Origin: an uncultured Ruminococcus sp.
Lineage (GTDB): Bacteria > Bacillota_A > Clostridia > Oscillospirales > Ruminococcaceae
NCBI GenBank assembly: GCA_900315975.1
Contig: ONBA01000020.1
Span: forward strand, 1-49,547
DNA length: 49,547 nt
Direction of reading: 5' to 3'
The position numbers and the translations under genes are program-made. The notes beneath the pieces were generated by a model, which was not told the origin of the DNA, ran no database searches, and saw only the letters and a list, made by a program, of their open reading frames with translations. How positions within the stretch are numbered: the stretch's first letter is position 1; each line of letters opens with the position of its first letter. Positions 17,008 to 26,077 of this stretch are shown one piece after another.

Positions 17008-18357
17008 TTACTTTTTCTTATCCATGAAACGGTTGAGGAATCCGTTATCATAATTGCCGCTGAGAAATTCCGGCTGTTTGATTATTTCAAGCTGAAAATC
17101 TATATTAGTATCAACGCCGTCAACGATGAATTCCGAAAGTGCCCAGCGCATTTTACGGATAGCGTCGTCGCGGTCTGAGCCGTGAGCGATGAGCTTGCTT
17201 ATCATCGAATCGTAATAAGGCGTTATGGTGTAACCCTGATATACCGCGCCGTCTATTCTTATTCCGGGACCTCCGGGAACATACAAAGCGTTGATAGTTC
17301 CGGGTGAGGGACGGAAGTTATGCGAGGGGTCCTCAGCATTTATACGGCACTCGATAGCGTGACCGCGCAGTTCAATATCTTCCTGCTCCACGCGGAGACG
17401 TTCACCGGCGGCTATCTCAATCTGAGCCTTTACGAGGTCGAAACCGGTAACTTCCTCAGTTATAGGGTGCTCGACCTGAATACGTGTATTCATCTCCATG
17501 AAGTAGAAATCGCGGTTCTCGTCAACGAGGAACTCTATAGTTCCCGCGTTATAGTATCCGCACTCCTTTGCCGCAGTGACAGCTGCCTGACCCATTTTCT
17601 TTCTGAGCTCGCAGTCAACTATCGGACTCGGGCACTCCTCAAGTACCTTCTGATTACGGCGCTGCATAGAGCAGTCGCGCTCGCCGAGGTAGATGTAATT
17701 GCCGTGAGTATCGGCGATTATCTGAATCTCGACATGGTGCGGATTTATGAGAAATTTTTCTATATAAACAGTATCGTCGCCGAAGAAGTTTTTTGCCTCC
17801 TGCTGAGCGGCAGTCATCTGAGCTTCGAGGTCCTTAGGGGAATCTACTCGCCTGATACCTCTTCCGCCGCCGCCTGCCGAAGCCTTAACGAGTACGGGAT
17901 ATCCGCATTTTTCGGCAATTTTCTTAGCCTCTGCGAGTGACTTTACCGCGCCCTTTGAGCCGGGGATAACGGGAACTCCCGCTGCCTCCATAGTCTCCTT
18001 AGCAGCAGCCTTATCGCCGAGCATTTCAATAGACTTATATGACGGACCAATGAAAACTATACCGTTTTTCTCGCAGAGTCTTGCAAACTCGGCATTTTCC
18101 GAAAGGAAGCCGAATCCCGGGTGGATAGCCTCTGCTCCGGTATTGATAGCCGCCTGAATGATAGCATTCATATTGAGGTAGCTGTCTTTTGTCGCAGGCG
18201 GACCTATGCAGACAGCCTCATCAGCGATCTGAGCATGAAGCGAGGTCCTGTCAGCGGTCGAATATACCGCTACACAGCGCACTCCAAGCTCGCGGCAGGC
18301 TCTGATGATACGTACCGCTATCTCGCCTCTGTTGGCAATGAGTATTTTTTTGAACAT
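17008..18357 (-). CDS. accC: Biotin carboxylase
   Basis: A 449-aa ATP-grasp enzyme that carboxylates the biotin on AccB. MFKKILIANRGEIAVRIIRA, the Gly-rich ATP loop KASAGGGGRGIR, and MEMNTRIQVEHPITEEVTG (catalytic Glu/Arg) are present. Normal length. Starts about 14 nt upstream of accD. All four acetyl-CoA carboxylase subunits are in this operon. Confidence 0.98.
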   Translation of the reverse strand: MFKKILIANRGEIAVRIIRACRELGVRCVAVYSTADRTSLHAQIADEAVCIGPPATKDSYLNMNAIIQAAINTGAEAIHPGFGFLSENAEFARLCEKNGIVFIGPSYKSIEMLGDKAAAKETMEAAGVPVIPGSKGAVKSLAEAKKIAEKCGYPVLVKASAGGGGRGIRRVDSPKDLEAQMTAAQQEAKNFFGDDTVYIEKFLINPHHVEIQIIADTHGNYIYLGERDCSMQRRNQKVLEECPSPIVDCELRKKMGQAAVTAAKECGYYNAGTIEFLVDENRDFYFMEMNTRIQVEHPITEEVTGFDLVKAQIEIAAGERLRVEQEDIELRGHAIECRINAEDPSHNFRPSPGTINALYVPGGPGIRIDGAVYQGYTITPYYDSMISKLIAHGSDRDDAIRKMRWALSEFIVDGVDTNIDFQLEIIKQPEFLSGNYDNGFLNRFMDKKK

Positions 18358-18406
18358 TTTATAATGTATCTCCTTTGAAATGCAGATGACACCTGTCCCT
18401 GCTTAT

Positions 18407-18859
18407 TTACTGCTCTTTGTCTTTGTCTGTAGCAATGAAGGTTATCTCACAAGAAACAGCTCTTTCGCCGCCTACAGATGCGAGAGCCTTACCGGTGCCG
18501 ATAGGACCTCTCTGCTTTATTATCTCAACCTCAAGGTCGAGGACATCTCCGGGGACTACCTGTCTGCGGAACTTAACCTTGTCGATTCCTCCAAAGAGAC
18601 CTATCTTGCCCTTGAATTCGGGCTTTGAGAGCATACATACAGCTCCTGCCTGAGCAAGCATCTCTACCATAAGAACGCCGGGAGTTACCGGATAGCCGGG
18701 GAAGTGACCCTTGAACCAGAAGTCATCTTCCTTAATGTATTTGCGTGCGTGTACCTTTACGCCAACCTCCATGTCAACTATCTCATCGATGAGAAGGAAG
18801 GGATCACGGTGAGGGATAACTTCCATTATCTGTTCTTTATTCATAAGTATATCAGCCAT
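18407..18859 (-). CDS. fabZ: 3-hydroxyacyl-ACP dehydratase FabZ
   Basis: A 150-aa hot-dog-fold enzyme that dehydrates 3-hydroxyacyl-ACP. IPHRDPFLLIDEI contains the catalytic His and KGHFPGYPVTPGVLMVEMLA the catalytic Glu region (here PVTPGVLMVE). The frame is open 20 codons upstream, but MADILMNKEQ at 18859 has AGGAG 6-7 nt away. The upstream in-frame extension would overlap the preceding gene. Confidence 0.96.
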   Translation of the reverse strand: MADILMNKEQIMEVIPHRDPFLLIDEIVDMEVGVKVHARKYIKEDDFWFKGHFPGYPVTPGVLMVEMLAQAGAVCMLSKPEFKGKIGLFGGIDKVKFRRQVVPGDVLDLEVEIIKQRGPIGTGKALASVGGERAVSCEITFIATDKDKEQ

Positions 18860-18911
18860 TGTTTTCTCCTTATGTGTATCATTTGCCGGACGGACCGTAT
18901 CAGTCCGCCAG

Positions 18912-19622
18912 TCAGTCATTTCCGTTTATCACATTGCTTATGTCATTATCTTTCAGCAGGCTTCCGCCCTCTGCCTGATATCGTGTGCGGTACTTGTTGA
19001 AGGGATTCTCCTTACGTTCACTTTCGAGGTCATCGACCTTTTTACCGTCCGCGAAGCTGTCCATACCCTTATCCTCAGCATTTTCCTCATCTCGGATAAA
19101 CGAGAGTGTAAGCTCGGCAAAACCGGGATATCCGGGTTCGTCCTTGATTTCCTCATCAGTCCTGTACATAACTCTGAATAGAATGGCATTTGCTATAGTG
19201 AGTGCCGCAAAGCAGTAATTCACCGGTATAAGTATCGCGGTCATAACCACAGCCAAGCGCCAGTTATAGATTTTTTTCAGCATTATCAGCCACACGAAGA
19301 GTATAACATAGATAACCGCAGGCACAAGAGTAACGTACATATTTCCGCCAACTGCCATACCAAGCGGACCGCGTCCGCCGGTTGCCAGAAACAGGAGCGA
19401 AGTGTACGAGCTTAATGAAGTGGCACAGCCTATTATAAGCATCAGGATATTCAGCATTATCATAGCCCAGTAGTCGCGCAGAAATCTCCAGCGTTTCCTC
19501 TGCATATCGTACATAAACTGGTTGAAGTTTTTAGCTTCCTCATACATCTCAGCAGAGGTGATATTGAGGTGTGCCGCCTGAATATCCAAGGGGGTGATGT
19601 ATTTAAGGTCTTCGATTTTCAT
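18912..19622 (-). CDS. Membrane protein of unknown function in fab operon (orfB)
   Basis: Unrecognised 236-aa protein with about four hydrophobic segments (AMIMLNILMLIIGCA; VPAVIYVILFVWLIMLK; AVVMTAILIPVNYCFAALTI; and a weaker one between). It begins MKIEDLKYITPLDIQAAHLN, and after the last membrane segment has TDEEIKDEPGYPGFAELTLS and a charged tail. It is paralogous to the adjacent orfA. AGGAGG lies 5 nt before the ATG at 19622; the 19 codons of open frame upstream lack an RBS. It sits between fabZ and orfA, co-directional and tightly packed, so it is probably expressed with lipid synthesis genes. Confidence 0.85.
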   Translation of the reverse strand: MKIEDLKYITPLDIQAAHLNITSAEMYEEAKNFNQFMYDMQRKRWRFLRDYWAMIMLNILMLIIGCATSLSSYTSLLFLATGGRGPLGMAVGGNMYVTLVPAVIYVILFVWLIMLKKIYNWRLAVVMTAILIPVNYCFAALTIANAILFRVMYRTDEEIKDEPGYPGFAELTLSFIRDEENAEDKGMDSFADGKKVDDLESERKENPFNKYRTRYQAEGGSLLKDNDISNVINGND

Positions 19623-19632
19623 AATTACCTCC

Positions 19633-20268
19633 TCACGAGAGGAATTGGTCGTTATCGTCGGGGCGAAGGCGCTTTGCACGTTCTTTTATGCTGTCGTAGG
19701 TAAGGTCGTGAATACTTTCCGCGTCACTTTCGATAGTCGTGACATTAAGCCGCACAAACGCGGGATATCCGGCTTCCTCCGAGAGTTTTTCATCGGTTTT
19801 TTCGTAAACCATACCTAAAATCACGTTTATTATCGCTATCCCGACTCCGAGAATTGTAGTAGCCATCAGCGGAAACGAACAAAGAAACATCATCTTTGAA
19901 TCCCGCTGGCCCTTCCATATAATATAGTATATGAACAAGCCGAGGTAGGCTAAAAGTCCTATAACAAATGCACCGATACGTGCATAGGTTGTTATCGGTC
20001 CTAATACAGTTCCTGTCTTGAATGAAAAGTTAGAAAAATCCGCCAGCGTCATCGTCGTCAGCTTCAGGCACACAGATGCCAGCAATACCGGTATCTGAAG
20101 GATTATCACTATGCCCACAATTGTATTCAGTCTGTGGCGCGAAGCTGCGTTTTTGACCGCGTCCATATTATATCTGCGAGCCTCATCGAGCATTTCGGGC
20201 GACGAAACATTGATACCGCCCTTGTCGATGATATCCTGTGTGATATATTTCAGCTCTGACGGTTTCAT
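19633..20268 (-). CDS. Membrane protein of unknown function in fab operon (orfA)
   Basis: Unrecognised 211-aa protein with about four hydrophobic segments (IVGIVIILQIPVLLASVCL; IGAFVIGLLAYLGLFIYYII; FLCSFPLMATTILGVGIAII). It starts MKPSELKYITQDIIDKGGIN and has TDEKLSEEAGYPAFVRLNVT after the last membrane segment, matching orfB at both ends, so the two arose by duplication. The accB start region overlaps: the orfA ATG at 20268 lies 4 bases inside the accB stop. No enzyme motif seen. Lipid-related or membrane-sensing roles are speculation based on location. Confidence 0.86.
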   Translation of the reverse strand: MKPSELKYITQDIIDKGGINVSSPEMLDEARRYNMDAVKNAASRHRLNTIVGIVIILQIPVLLASVCLKLTTMTLADFSNFSFKTGTVLGPITTYARIGAFVIGLLAYLGLFIYYIIWKGQRDSKMMFLCSFPLMATTILGVGIAIINVILGMVYEKTDEKLSEEAGYPAFVRLNVTTIESDAESIHDLTYDSIKERAKRLRPDDNDQFLS

Positions 20269-20744
20269 TTTATAATCATAATGGGCTGGTCAAACTCTAC
20301 AGCCTGACCGTCCGCAACGAGTATACGCTCAACAACTCCGTCAAATTCAGACTGCACCTCGTTCATGAGCTTCATAGACTCGATAATCATGATAACATCG
20401 CCCTTCTTAACCTTGTCGCCGACCTTTACAAAAGGCGGCTTATCAGGTGAAGGCGAACGGTAATAAGTTCCGACTATAGGCGATTTAACGATATTTCCGC
20501 CGTTAGCCTCATCAGCAGCCGGAGCAGCAGCCTCGGGAGCCGCCTGTGCAGCGGGTGCCGGAGCAGCAGCCGGAAAAACGGGTGCACCCATTATCGGAGG
20601 CGGTACAGGGACAGCCTTTTTGCCCTTGATAGTGATAGTCTGTTCATTTGCAGTTATAGTTATCTCGGAGAGTTCCTTGTCGTTTACTATATCAGCGAGC
20701 TTGCTTATAGTTTCAAGGTCAGCGATGCCTAAAATCTGTTCCAT
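20265..20744 (-). CDS. accB: Biotin carboxyl carrier protein of acetyl-CoA carboxylase
   Basis: A 159-aa BCCP. The biotinylation site is Lys in IIESMKLMNEV (canonical EAMKM varies here to ESMKL). A Pro/Ala-rich linker (AAAPAPAAQAAPEAAAPAAD) joins the N-terminal region to the biotinyl domain. It delivers carboxybiotin between AccC and AccA/AccD. Its stop overlaps the orfA start by 4 bases. Confidence 0.96.
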   Translation of the reverse strand: MEQILGIADLETISKLADIVNDKELSEITITANEQTITIKGKKAVPVPPPIMGAPVFPAAAPAPAAQAAPEAAAPAADEANGGNIVKSPIVGTYYRSPSPDKPPFVKVGDKVKKGDVIMIIESMKLMNEVQSEFDGVVERILVADGQAVEFDQPIMIIK

Positions 20745-20755
20745 TGTGATTCTCC

Positions 20756-22012
20756 TTAGTCAGTTACTTTTTTGAAGCAGAGAGTAGCGTTATGTCCGCC
20801 GAATCCGAGCGAATTTGACAGTGCAGCGCGTACCTCCTGCTTAACATTGCCGTTTACGCAATAATCAAGGTCACATTCCTCATCGGGCACCTTGTATCCT
20901 ACAGTCGCATGGATAAGTCCCTCCTCGATCGTCTTTGCGCAGATGATAGCTTCGATACCGCCTGCTGCACCGAGAAGGTGACCTGTCATAGACTTGGTAG
21001 AATTGATTTTCACATTATATGCGTCCTTGCCGAATGCAAGCTTGATAGCGGCAGTCTCGTACTTGTCGTTTAGACCTGTTGAAGTACCGTGAGCGTTGAT
21101 ATAATCTACCTCGGAAGGCTCAAGACCTGCCTCCTTCATAGCAAGGGTCATACCCATTCCGGCAGCCTCACCTGTAGGCATGGGAGAAGTCATGTGGTAG
21201 CCGTCGCAGGTAGCGCCGTATCCGGCAACTTCTGCGTATATCTTAGCTCCGCGAGCCTTAGCGTGCTCATACTCTTCAAGAATGACGATACCGCTTCCCT
21301 CACCGAGTACGAAGCCGTTTCTCTCCTTGTCAAAAGGGATAGAAGCGCGTGAGAGGTCGTCGCTCTTGGTGAGAGCCTTCATATTTGCAAAGCCTGCGTA
21401 TGTGAACTCGACATTTGTACTCTCTGTACCGCCTGCAATAGCAGCATCGAGGTAGCCGTCCTTGATTTTACGGAAAGCCTCACCGATAGCGTGAGTAGCA
21501 GTTGCACAGGCAGTGGTAACGTCGAAGTTAGCGCCGCGGAAGCCGGTTTTCATTGAAATCGTGCCGGCAGCCATATTGCTTATCATCATGGGGATATAGA
21601 AGGGCGAAACTCTGCCCGGACCCTTTTCGAGGTACTTGCCGTACTCGCTGAGGGTGAGGTCGATACCGCCGATACCCGAACCCACGATAACACCTGCCCT
21701 GTAGGGGTCGAGGTCGGAGAAATCAGTACCTGCGTCTTCCATTGCCTCATGAGCGGCAACTACAGCATACTTTGTAAACTGGTCCATACGCTTAGCTTCC
21801 TTCTTGTCGAAGCAGCCCTTTACGTCGTAGTACTGAGTTTCATCGAAATCGCGTACAACGCCTGCGATTTTAACGCCTGTACGCTCGGTATCAAATTTAT
21901 CAATAAACGAGAAGCCGATTTTATTTGCTTTAACGCCTTCCCAGAATTTTTCTACTCCTGTACCGAAGGGAGTTATAGCTCCCATACCGGTAATAACAAC
22001 TCTTCTGCTCAT
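20756..22012 (-). CDS. fabF: Beta-ketoacyl-ACP synthase II
   Basis: A 418-aa condensing enzyme that elongates acyl-ACP with malonyl-ACP. The Cys169 nucleophile is in DVTTACATATHA; the two catalytic His regions are NAHGTSTGLND and STKSMTGHLLGAAG. Normal length. Placed between fabG and accB. Confidence 0.97.
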   Translation of the reverse strand: MSRRVVITGMGAITPFGTGVEKFWEGVKANKIGFSFIDKFDTERTGVKIAGVVRDFDETQYYDVKGCFDKKEAKRMDQFTKYAVVAAHEAMEDAGTDFSDLDPYRAGVIVGSGIGGIDLTLSEYGKYLEKGPGRVSPFYIPMMISNMAAGTISMKTGFRGANFDVTTACATATHAIGEAFRKIKDGYLDAAIAGGTESTNVEFTYAGFANMKALTKSDDLSRASIPFDKERNGFVLGEGSGIVILEEYEHAKARGAKIYAEVAGYGATCDGYHMTSPMPTGEAAGMGMTLAMKEAGLEPSEVDYINAHGTSTGLNDKYETAAIKLAFGKDAYNVKINSTKSMTGHLLGAAGGIEAIICAKTIEEGLIHATVGYKVPDEECDLDYCVNGNVKQEVRAALSNSLGFGGHNATLCFKKVTD

Positions 22013-22052
22013 AAATATTCCTTTCAGTTTTATATCTTTAATAAATCTGGTA

Positions 22053-22793
22053 TTACATTGAAAGTCCGCCGGATATCTCTATGACCTGACCGGTTATGTA
22101 GCTTGCATTCTCAGAAACGAGGAACGATACTACAGAAGCTATCTCCTCAGGCTCACCGTAGCGCTTGAGAGCAACAGCCTCAAGCATTTTAGCTTTGAGC
22201 TCATCTGAAAGAACGTCGGTCATAGGTGTGCGGATAAGCCCGGGAGCAACAGCGTTGCAGGTGATATTTCTCTTGCCGTACTCCTTGGCAACAGACTTTG
22301 TCATACCGATGATAGCGGCTTTAGAAGCTGAATAGTTCACCTGACCGGGGTTTCCGTAGAGACCCGCAACAGATGAAACGTTAACGATTTTGCCGCTTCT
22401 CTGCTTGCCCATAACATTGCATACGAGCTTCATCATATTGTAAACGCTCTTCTGATTAACAGCGATAACAGCGTCGTAGATATCCTCAGTCATACGGGCA
22501 AGGAGAGTATCCTTGGTGATACCTGCGTTGTTAACGAGAGCGTCGATAGTACCGAAATCAGCCTTGATATTCTTTACCATTTCCTCGCACTGGTCGAATT
22601 TTGAGACATCAGCCGCATAGCATTCAGCCTTAACGCCGAAAGCGCGGCACTCCTCTGCAACGGCGAGAGCCTTTTCCTTATCACCGTCACTGGGATAGTG
22701 GTTGATAGCTACGTCGAAGCCGTCCTTTGCGAGTCTTTTTGCGATACAGGCACCAATACCCTGAGAAGCGCCTGTAATAATTGCTGTTGCCAT
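22053..22793 (-). CDS. fabG: 3-oxoacyl-ACP reductase
   Basis: A 246-aa short-chain dehydrogenase using NADPH. The cofactor motif is TGASQGIG (near residue 8), NNAGIT lies in the middle, and the catalytic triad is Ser in VNVSSVAG and Tyr/Lys in YSASKAAI. C-terminal ITGQVIEISGGLSM is typical of FabG. Confidence 0.96.
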   Translation of the reverse strand: MATAIITGASQGIGACIAKRLAKDGFDVAINHYPSDGDKEKALAVAEECRAFGVKAECYAADVSKFDQCEEMVKNIKADFGTIDALVNNAGITKDTLLARMTEDIYDAVIAVNQKSVYNMMKLVCNVMGKQRSGKIVNVSSVAGLYGNPGQVNYSASKAAIIGMTKSVAKEYGKRNITCNAVAPGLIRTPMTDVLSDELKAKMLEAVALKRYGEPEEIASVVSFLVSENASYITGQVIEISGGLSM

Positions 22794-22946
22794 AATTTAT
22801 CCCTCCAAAATCATATCATGGTATATTATTAACAATGTGTCAGCACATTTTTGTCCGAATAAAAGCAATGCATTATGATAATATTTTATCATGCATTGCG
22901 CAGAGAAACAACATACAAAATGTAATCTCTGCGGTTACAAATGTAA

Positions 22947-23873
22947 TTATCTTGCGAGAAGCTTTTCAGCACCTGCCATTATCTCCTCAACGATGTCCTT
23001 GCAGGGTTTTACTTCGGTTATCATACCTGCGATAGCGCCGCAGAGGAAAGAACCGCTTTCGAGGTCGCCGTCAACGACAGCACGGCGGAGAGCGCCTACT
23101 GTGAGGTTCTCGAACTCTTCAGGAGAGAGAGTACCGTCCTTTTCGCCGTTAGCGAGCTTCTTAGCGAACTTTGTCTTGACGTTGCGGCAGGGGTGACCGG
23201 TGTATCTTCCGGTAACGACGCTGTCGGTGTCCTTAGCCTTGATAACGAGTTCCTTGAAGGTGGGGTGAATCTGGCACTCCTCAGAAGCGAGGAAGCGTGT
23301 ACCTATCTGAACGCCCTCAGCACCGAGCATAAACGATGCCGCCATACCTCTGCCGTCGGCGATACCGCCTGCGGCGATAACGGGTATTTCGAGAGCGTCA
23401 ACCACCTGTGGAACGAGACACATAGTTGTATTCTCGCCGATATGTCCGCCCGACTCAGTACCCTCAGCAACAACAGCGTCAGCACCTGCGCGCTCCATGC
23501 GCTTAGCGAGAGCAACCGACGGAACAACAGGTATAACCTTTATGCCTGCTTCTTTCCACGCGGGAATGAACTTACCGGGGTTGCCTGCTCCGGTAGTAAC
23601 GACCTTTACACCTTCGTCGATACAAAGCTGTGCGAGGTCTTCAGCATTCGGACTCATGAGCATGATGTTCACGCCGAATGGCTTATCTGTCTTTTCCTTG
23701 CACTTGCGTATCTGGTCGCGGAGATAGTCGATAGGAGCGTTTCCACCCGCAATAAGACCGATTCCGCCTGCATTTGACACGGCAGAAGCGAGGGTATGTT
23801 CAGCGACCCACGCCATACCGCCCTGAATAATGGGATATTCACAGCCTAAAAGCTCAGTTATCCTTGTTTTCAT
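22947..23873 (-). CDS. fabK: Enoyl-ACP reductase FabK (FMN-dependent)
   Basis: A 308-aa 2-nitropropane-dioxygenase-like flavoenzyme that performs the last reductive step. MKTRITELLGCEYPIIQGGM, VVAEGTESGGHIGENTTM and the glycine-rich VIAAGGIADGRGMAASFMLG FMN-phosphate motif are visible. No fabI is seen in the window, so FabK is probably the enoyl reductase; this matters for triclosan-type inhibitors, to which FabK is insensitive. AAGGAG at 23881-23886 sets the start at 23873; the RBS lies between fabK and the fabH stop. Confidence 0.95.
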   Translation of the reverse strand: MKTRITELLGCEYPIIQGGMAWVAEHTLASAVSNAGGIGLIAGGNAPIDYLRDQIRKCKEKTDKPFGVNIMLMSPNAEDLAQLCIDEGVKVVTTGAGNPGKFIPAWKEAGIKVIPVVPSVALAKRMERAGADAVVAEGTESGGHIGENTTMCLVPQVVDALEIPVIAAGGIADGRGMAASFMLGAEGVQIGTRFLASEECQIHPTFKELVIKAKDTDSVVTGRYTGHPCRNVKTKFAKKLANGEKDGTLSPEEFENLTVGALRRAVVDGDLESGSFLCGAIAGMITEVKPCKDIVEEIMAGAEKLLAR

Positions 23874-23887
23874 AGTTGTACTCCTTA

Positions 23888-24874
23888 TCAATATTCAAAA
23901 ATAGCGCCTGCATATGTCAGACCCGCGCCGAATCCGATGAGAGCGAGTTTCTGACCTCTCTTTATCGTGCCATTGTCAATGGCCTCACAGAGTGCGAGCG
24001 GGATAGAAACGCTTGATGTATTGCCATAGTGGTCGAGTGTGATAATGAATTTATCCATAGGAACGCCGAGATTTTTCGCGGCGGCCTCTATTATTCTCAC
24101 GTTAGCCTGATGCGGCACGAACCAGTCGATATCGTCCGTCGAAATACCCTTCTTTTCAGCGGCAAGACGGAACGCATTCGGCAGAGCCTTAGTTGCAAAT
24201 TTATATACCTCTTTGCCGTTCTGATAGAGCTTGTGGAGTCTCTTCTCGGGGAATCCGTCATCGAAATCGTTCTCCTGCCTTACCTCGGAAGCAACGTCCA
24301 CACTTCTCGCATAGAGAAGACGTGCACCGCTTCCGTCAGCACCGAGATGCGAAGTATAGAACGAATCACTGCGTTCTATAACAGCGGCAGCCGCTCCGTC
24401 ACCGAAGAGAATGCATGATGAACGGTCCTCAAAGTCAAGGAAGCGAGAGAGTGCCTCTGTAGCGACGATAAGCACGTATTTGAGGCTTTCGTCGGTTTCG
24501 AGGAAACGTCTTGCAGTATCGAGAGCATACACAAATCCTGAGCAGGCAGCGTTTATATCGAATGCAGCGGCATTTTTAGCGCCTGTCTCATACTGAAGAA
24601 TACCGGCAACGCTCGGAGTATGGAAGTCGGAAGTAACCGTGCACGCGATAACAAGACCAATATCTTCAGGGTCAATCCCGGCTTTTTTTATAGCCGAAAT
24701 GCCCGCCTCTTTGCCCATGTACCAAGTGGGCTCCCAGCCAGCCATACGTCTTTCGGTGATGCCGGTACGTGTGCGTATCCACTCGTCATTTGTATCGACA
24801 AACCGGGTGAAATCGTCATTTGTGAGTTTCTGTTCGGGAAGGTAACAACCCATTCCCAATATCTTTATACCCAT
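23888..24874 (-). CDS. fabH: Beta-ketoacyl-ACP synthase III
   Basis: A 328-aa initiating enzyme that condenses acyl-CoA primer with malonyl-ACP. Cys111 in NAACSGFVYALD, His in FVPHQANVRI and Asn in YGNTSSVSIP form the triad. It starts the long operon and faces fabD. In many Gram-positive bacteria FabH selects branched-chain primers; whether it does here cannot be judged by eye. Confidence 0.97.
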   Translation of the reverse strand: MGIKILGMGCYLPEQKLTNDDFTRFVDTNDEWIRTRTGITERRMAGWEPTWYMGKEAGISAIKKAGIDPEDIGLVIACTVTSDFHTPSVAGILQYETGAKNAAAFDINAACSGFVYALDTARRFLETDESLKYVLIVATEALSRFLDFEDRSSCILFGDGAAAAVIERSDSFYTSHLGADGSGARLLYARSVDVASEVRQENDFDDGFPEKRLHKLYQNGKEVYKFATKALPNAFRLAAEKKGISTDDIDWFVPHQANVRIIEAAAKNLGVPMDKFIITLDHYGNTSSVSIPLALCEAIDNGTIKRGQKLALIGFGAGLTYAGAIFEY

Positions 24875-24979
24875 ATGCTGTCTCCCTTTTTTTAAATTTC
24901 AGGATAAAAACTGTTGTAAAAAAACAAAATATATGTTATATTATTATTGTACACAGCTGTAGACATATTATCAGCAGTA

Positions 24980-24995
24980 TACAATATATATTGTA
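24980..24995. promoter_or_regulatory. Perfect 16-bp palindrome between fabH and fabD (putative operator)
   Basis: TACAATATATATTGTA is a perfect palindrome in the 267-bp gap between divergent fabH and fabD. On the fabH side a -10-like TACAAT (24946-24951) with CTGATA 17 bp upstream is possible. On the fabD side there are two ACCAAAG direct repeats (25041-25047 and 25067-25073), CTTTG/CAAAG inverted arms near 25032-25047, and a TATAAT at 25081-25086. No known FapR or FabT site sequence was recognised. Confidence 0.5.
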
Positions 24996-25141
24996 AATCA
25001 TTTCAGCTATTTTTGCAATGATATTTTACCCCTTTGTCTCACCAAAGATAAAATATCGTCATTTTGACCAAAGTGTCGTTTATAATTTGGTAAAAATCGC
25101 CAATGATTTGTGTATTACATACAGAAAGGAAGTTCATACTT

Positions 25142-26077
25142 ATGACAATTTCACTATTTTCCGGACAAGGTTCGCAGTATCCCGGAATGGGAAAGGATAT
25201 ACTTGAAGCTTATCCCGCTGAGGGTGAACTTTACGATATCGCGTCGGATATACTCGGCAGAGATATGCGCAAGGTATGCTTCGAGAGCACTCCCGAGGAA
25301 CTCGCACAGACTATCAACGCTCAGCCGGCAGTTCTGCTGACTTCGCTTGTATGCTTCTCCGCCGCTATGAGCCGCGTGCAGAAGGACGGCAATCCGTTCA
25401 CTTATGACGGTGTTGCAGGTCATTCACTCGGTGAATACGCAGCAATGGCTGTTTCCGGAGTAGTTTCAAAAGAGGACGTTTTCCGCCTCATAAAGGCAAG
25501 AGCCGAGGCTATGGACGAGGCTGCACGCGAAAACAAAGGCGCAATGGCTGCTGTAATGAAGCTTGCTCCCGAGAAGATAGAGGAAGTATGCAGTGCGGCT
25601 AAAAATTACGTAGCTGCTGTAAACTACAATTCCCCCGCACAGACCGTTATTGCGGGAACTCCCGAAGGAATCGACGAGGTAAGCGAAGTATTCACAGGAA
25701 TGAAGGCAAGAGTGGTAAAACTCAACGTTGCAGGAGCATTCCATTCAAAGCTTATGCAGTCGGCAGCTGACAAGTTCTACGAAGCAGCAAAGGCTATAAC
25801 ATTCAATACTCCGCAGGTGAAGTACTATTCAAACGTAACAGGCGGCGAACTCACAGATTTCAGCGATATGCCGTCACTTCTTGCAAAGCACATCGTATCG
25901 CCGGTTCGCTTTACATCTGAGCTTGCAGCCATGCATTCTGCCGGAGCTGATACCTTCATCGAATACGGACCCGGAAAAACTCTCACAGGTCTCGTAAAGA
26001 AGACACTCTCCGACGTAAAGGCTCAGAACGTTGAAAGCCTTGAAACTCTCGAAAAGGTGGCTGAAATATATGGATAA
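25142..26077 (+). CDS. fabD: Malonyl-CoA:ACP transacylase
   Basis: A 311-aa enzyme that loads malonyl groups onto ACP. Ser95 nucleophile is in GHSLGEYAA, QGSQYPGMG is near the N-terminus, and the His in GAFHSKLM (about 200) completes the dyad. The upstream open frame (from 25103) lacks an RBS; a GGAAG-type site precedes the ATG at 25142. Divergent from the fabH operon and followed by aroE with an 8-bp overlap. Confidence 0.96.
   Translation: MTISLFSGQGSQYPGMGKDILEAYPAEGELYDIASDILGRDMRKVCFESTPEELAQTINAQPAVLLTSLVCFSAAMSRVQKDGNPFTYDGVAGHSLGEYAAMAVSGVVSKEDVFRLIKARAEAMDEAARENKGAMAAVMKLAPEKIEEVCSAAKNYVAAVNYNSPAQTVIAGTPEGIDEVSEVFTGMKARVVKLNVAGAFHSKLMQSAADKFYEAAKAITFNTPQVKYYSNVTGGELTDFSDMPSLLAKHIVSPVRFTSELAAMHSAGADTFIEYGPGKTLTGLVKKTLSDVKAQNVESLETLEKVAEIYG

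Noticed and set aside
17320..17940. A 206-codon plus-strand frame inside accC
   Set aside because: Antisense of a strongly conserved gene; no motif or RBS.
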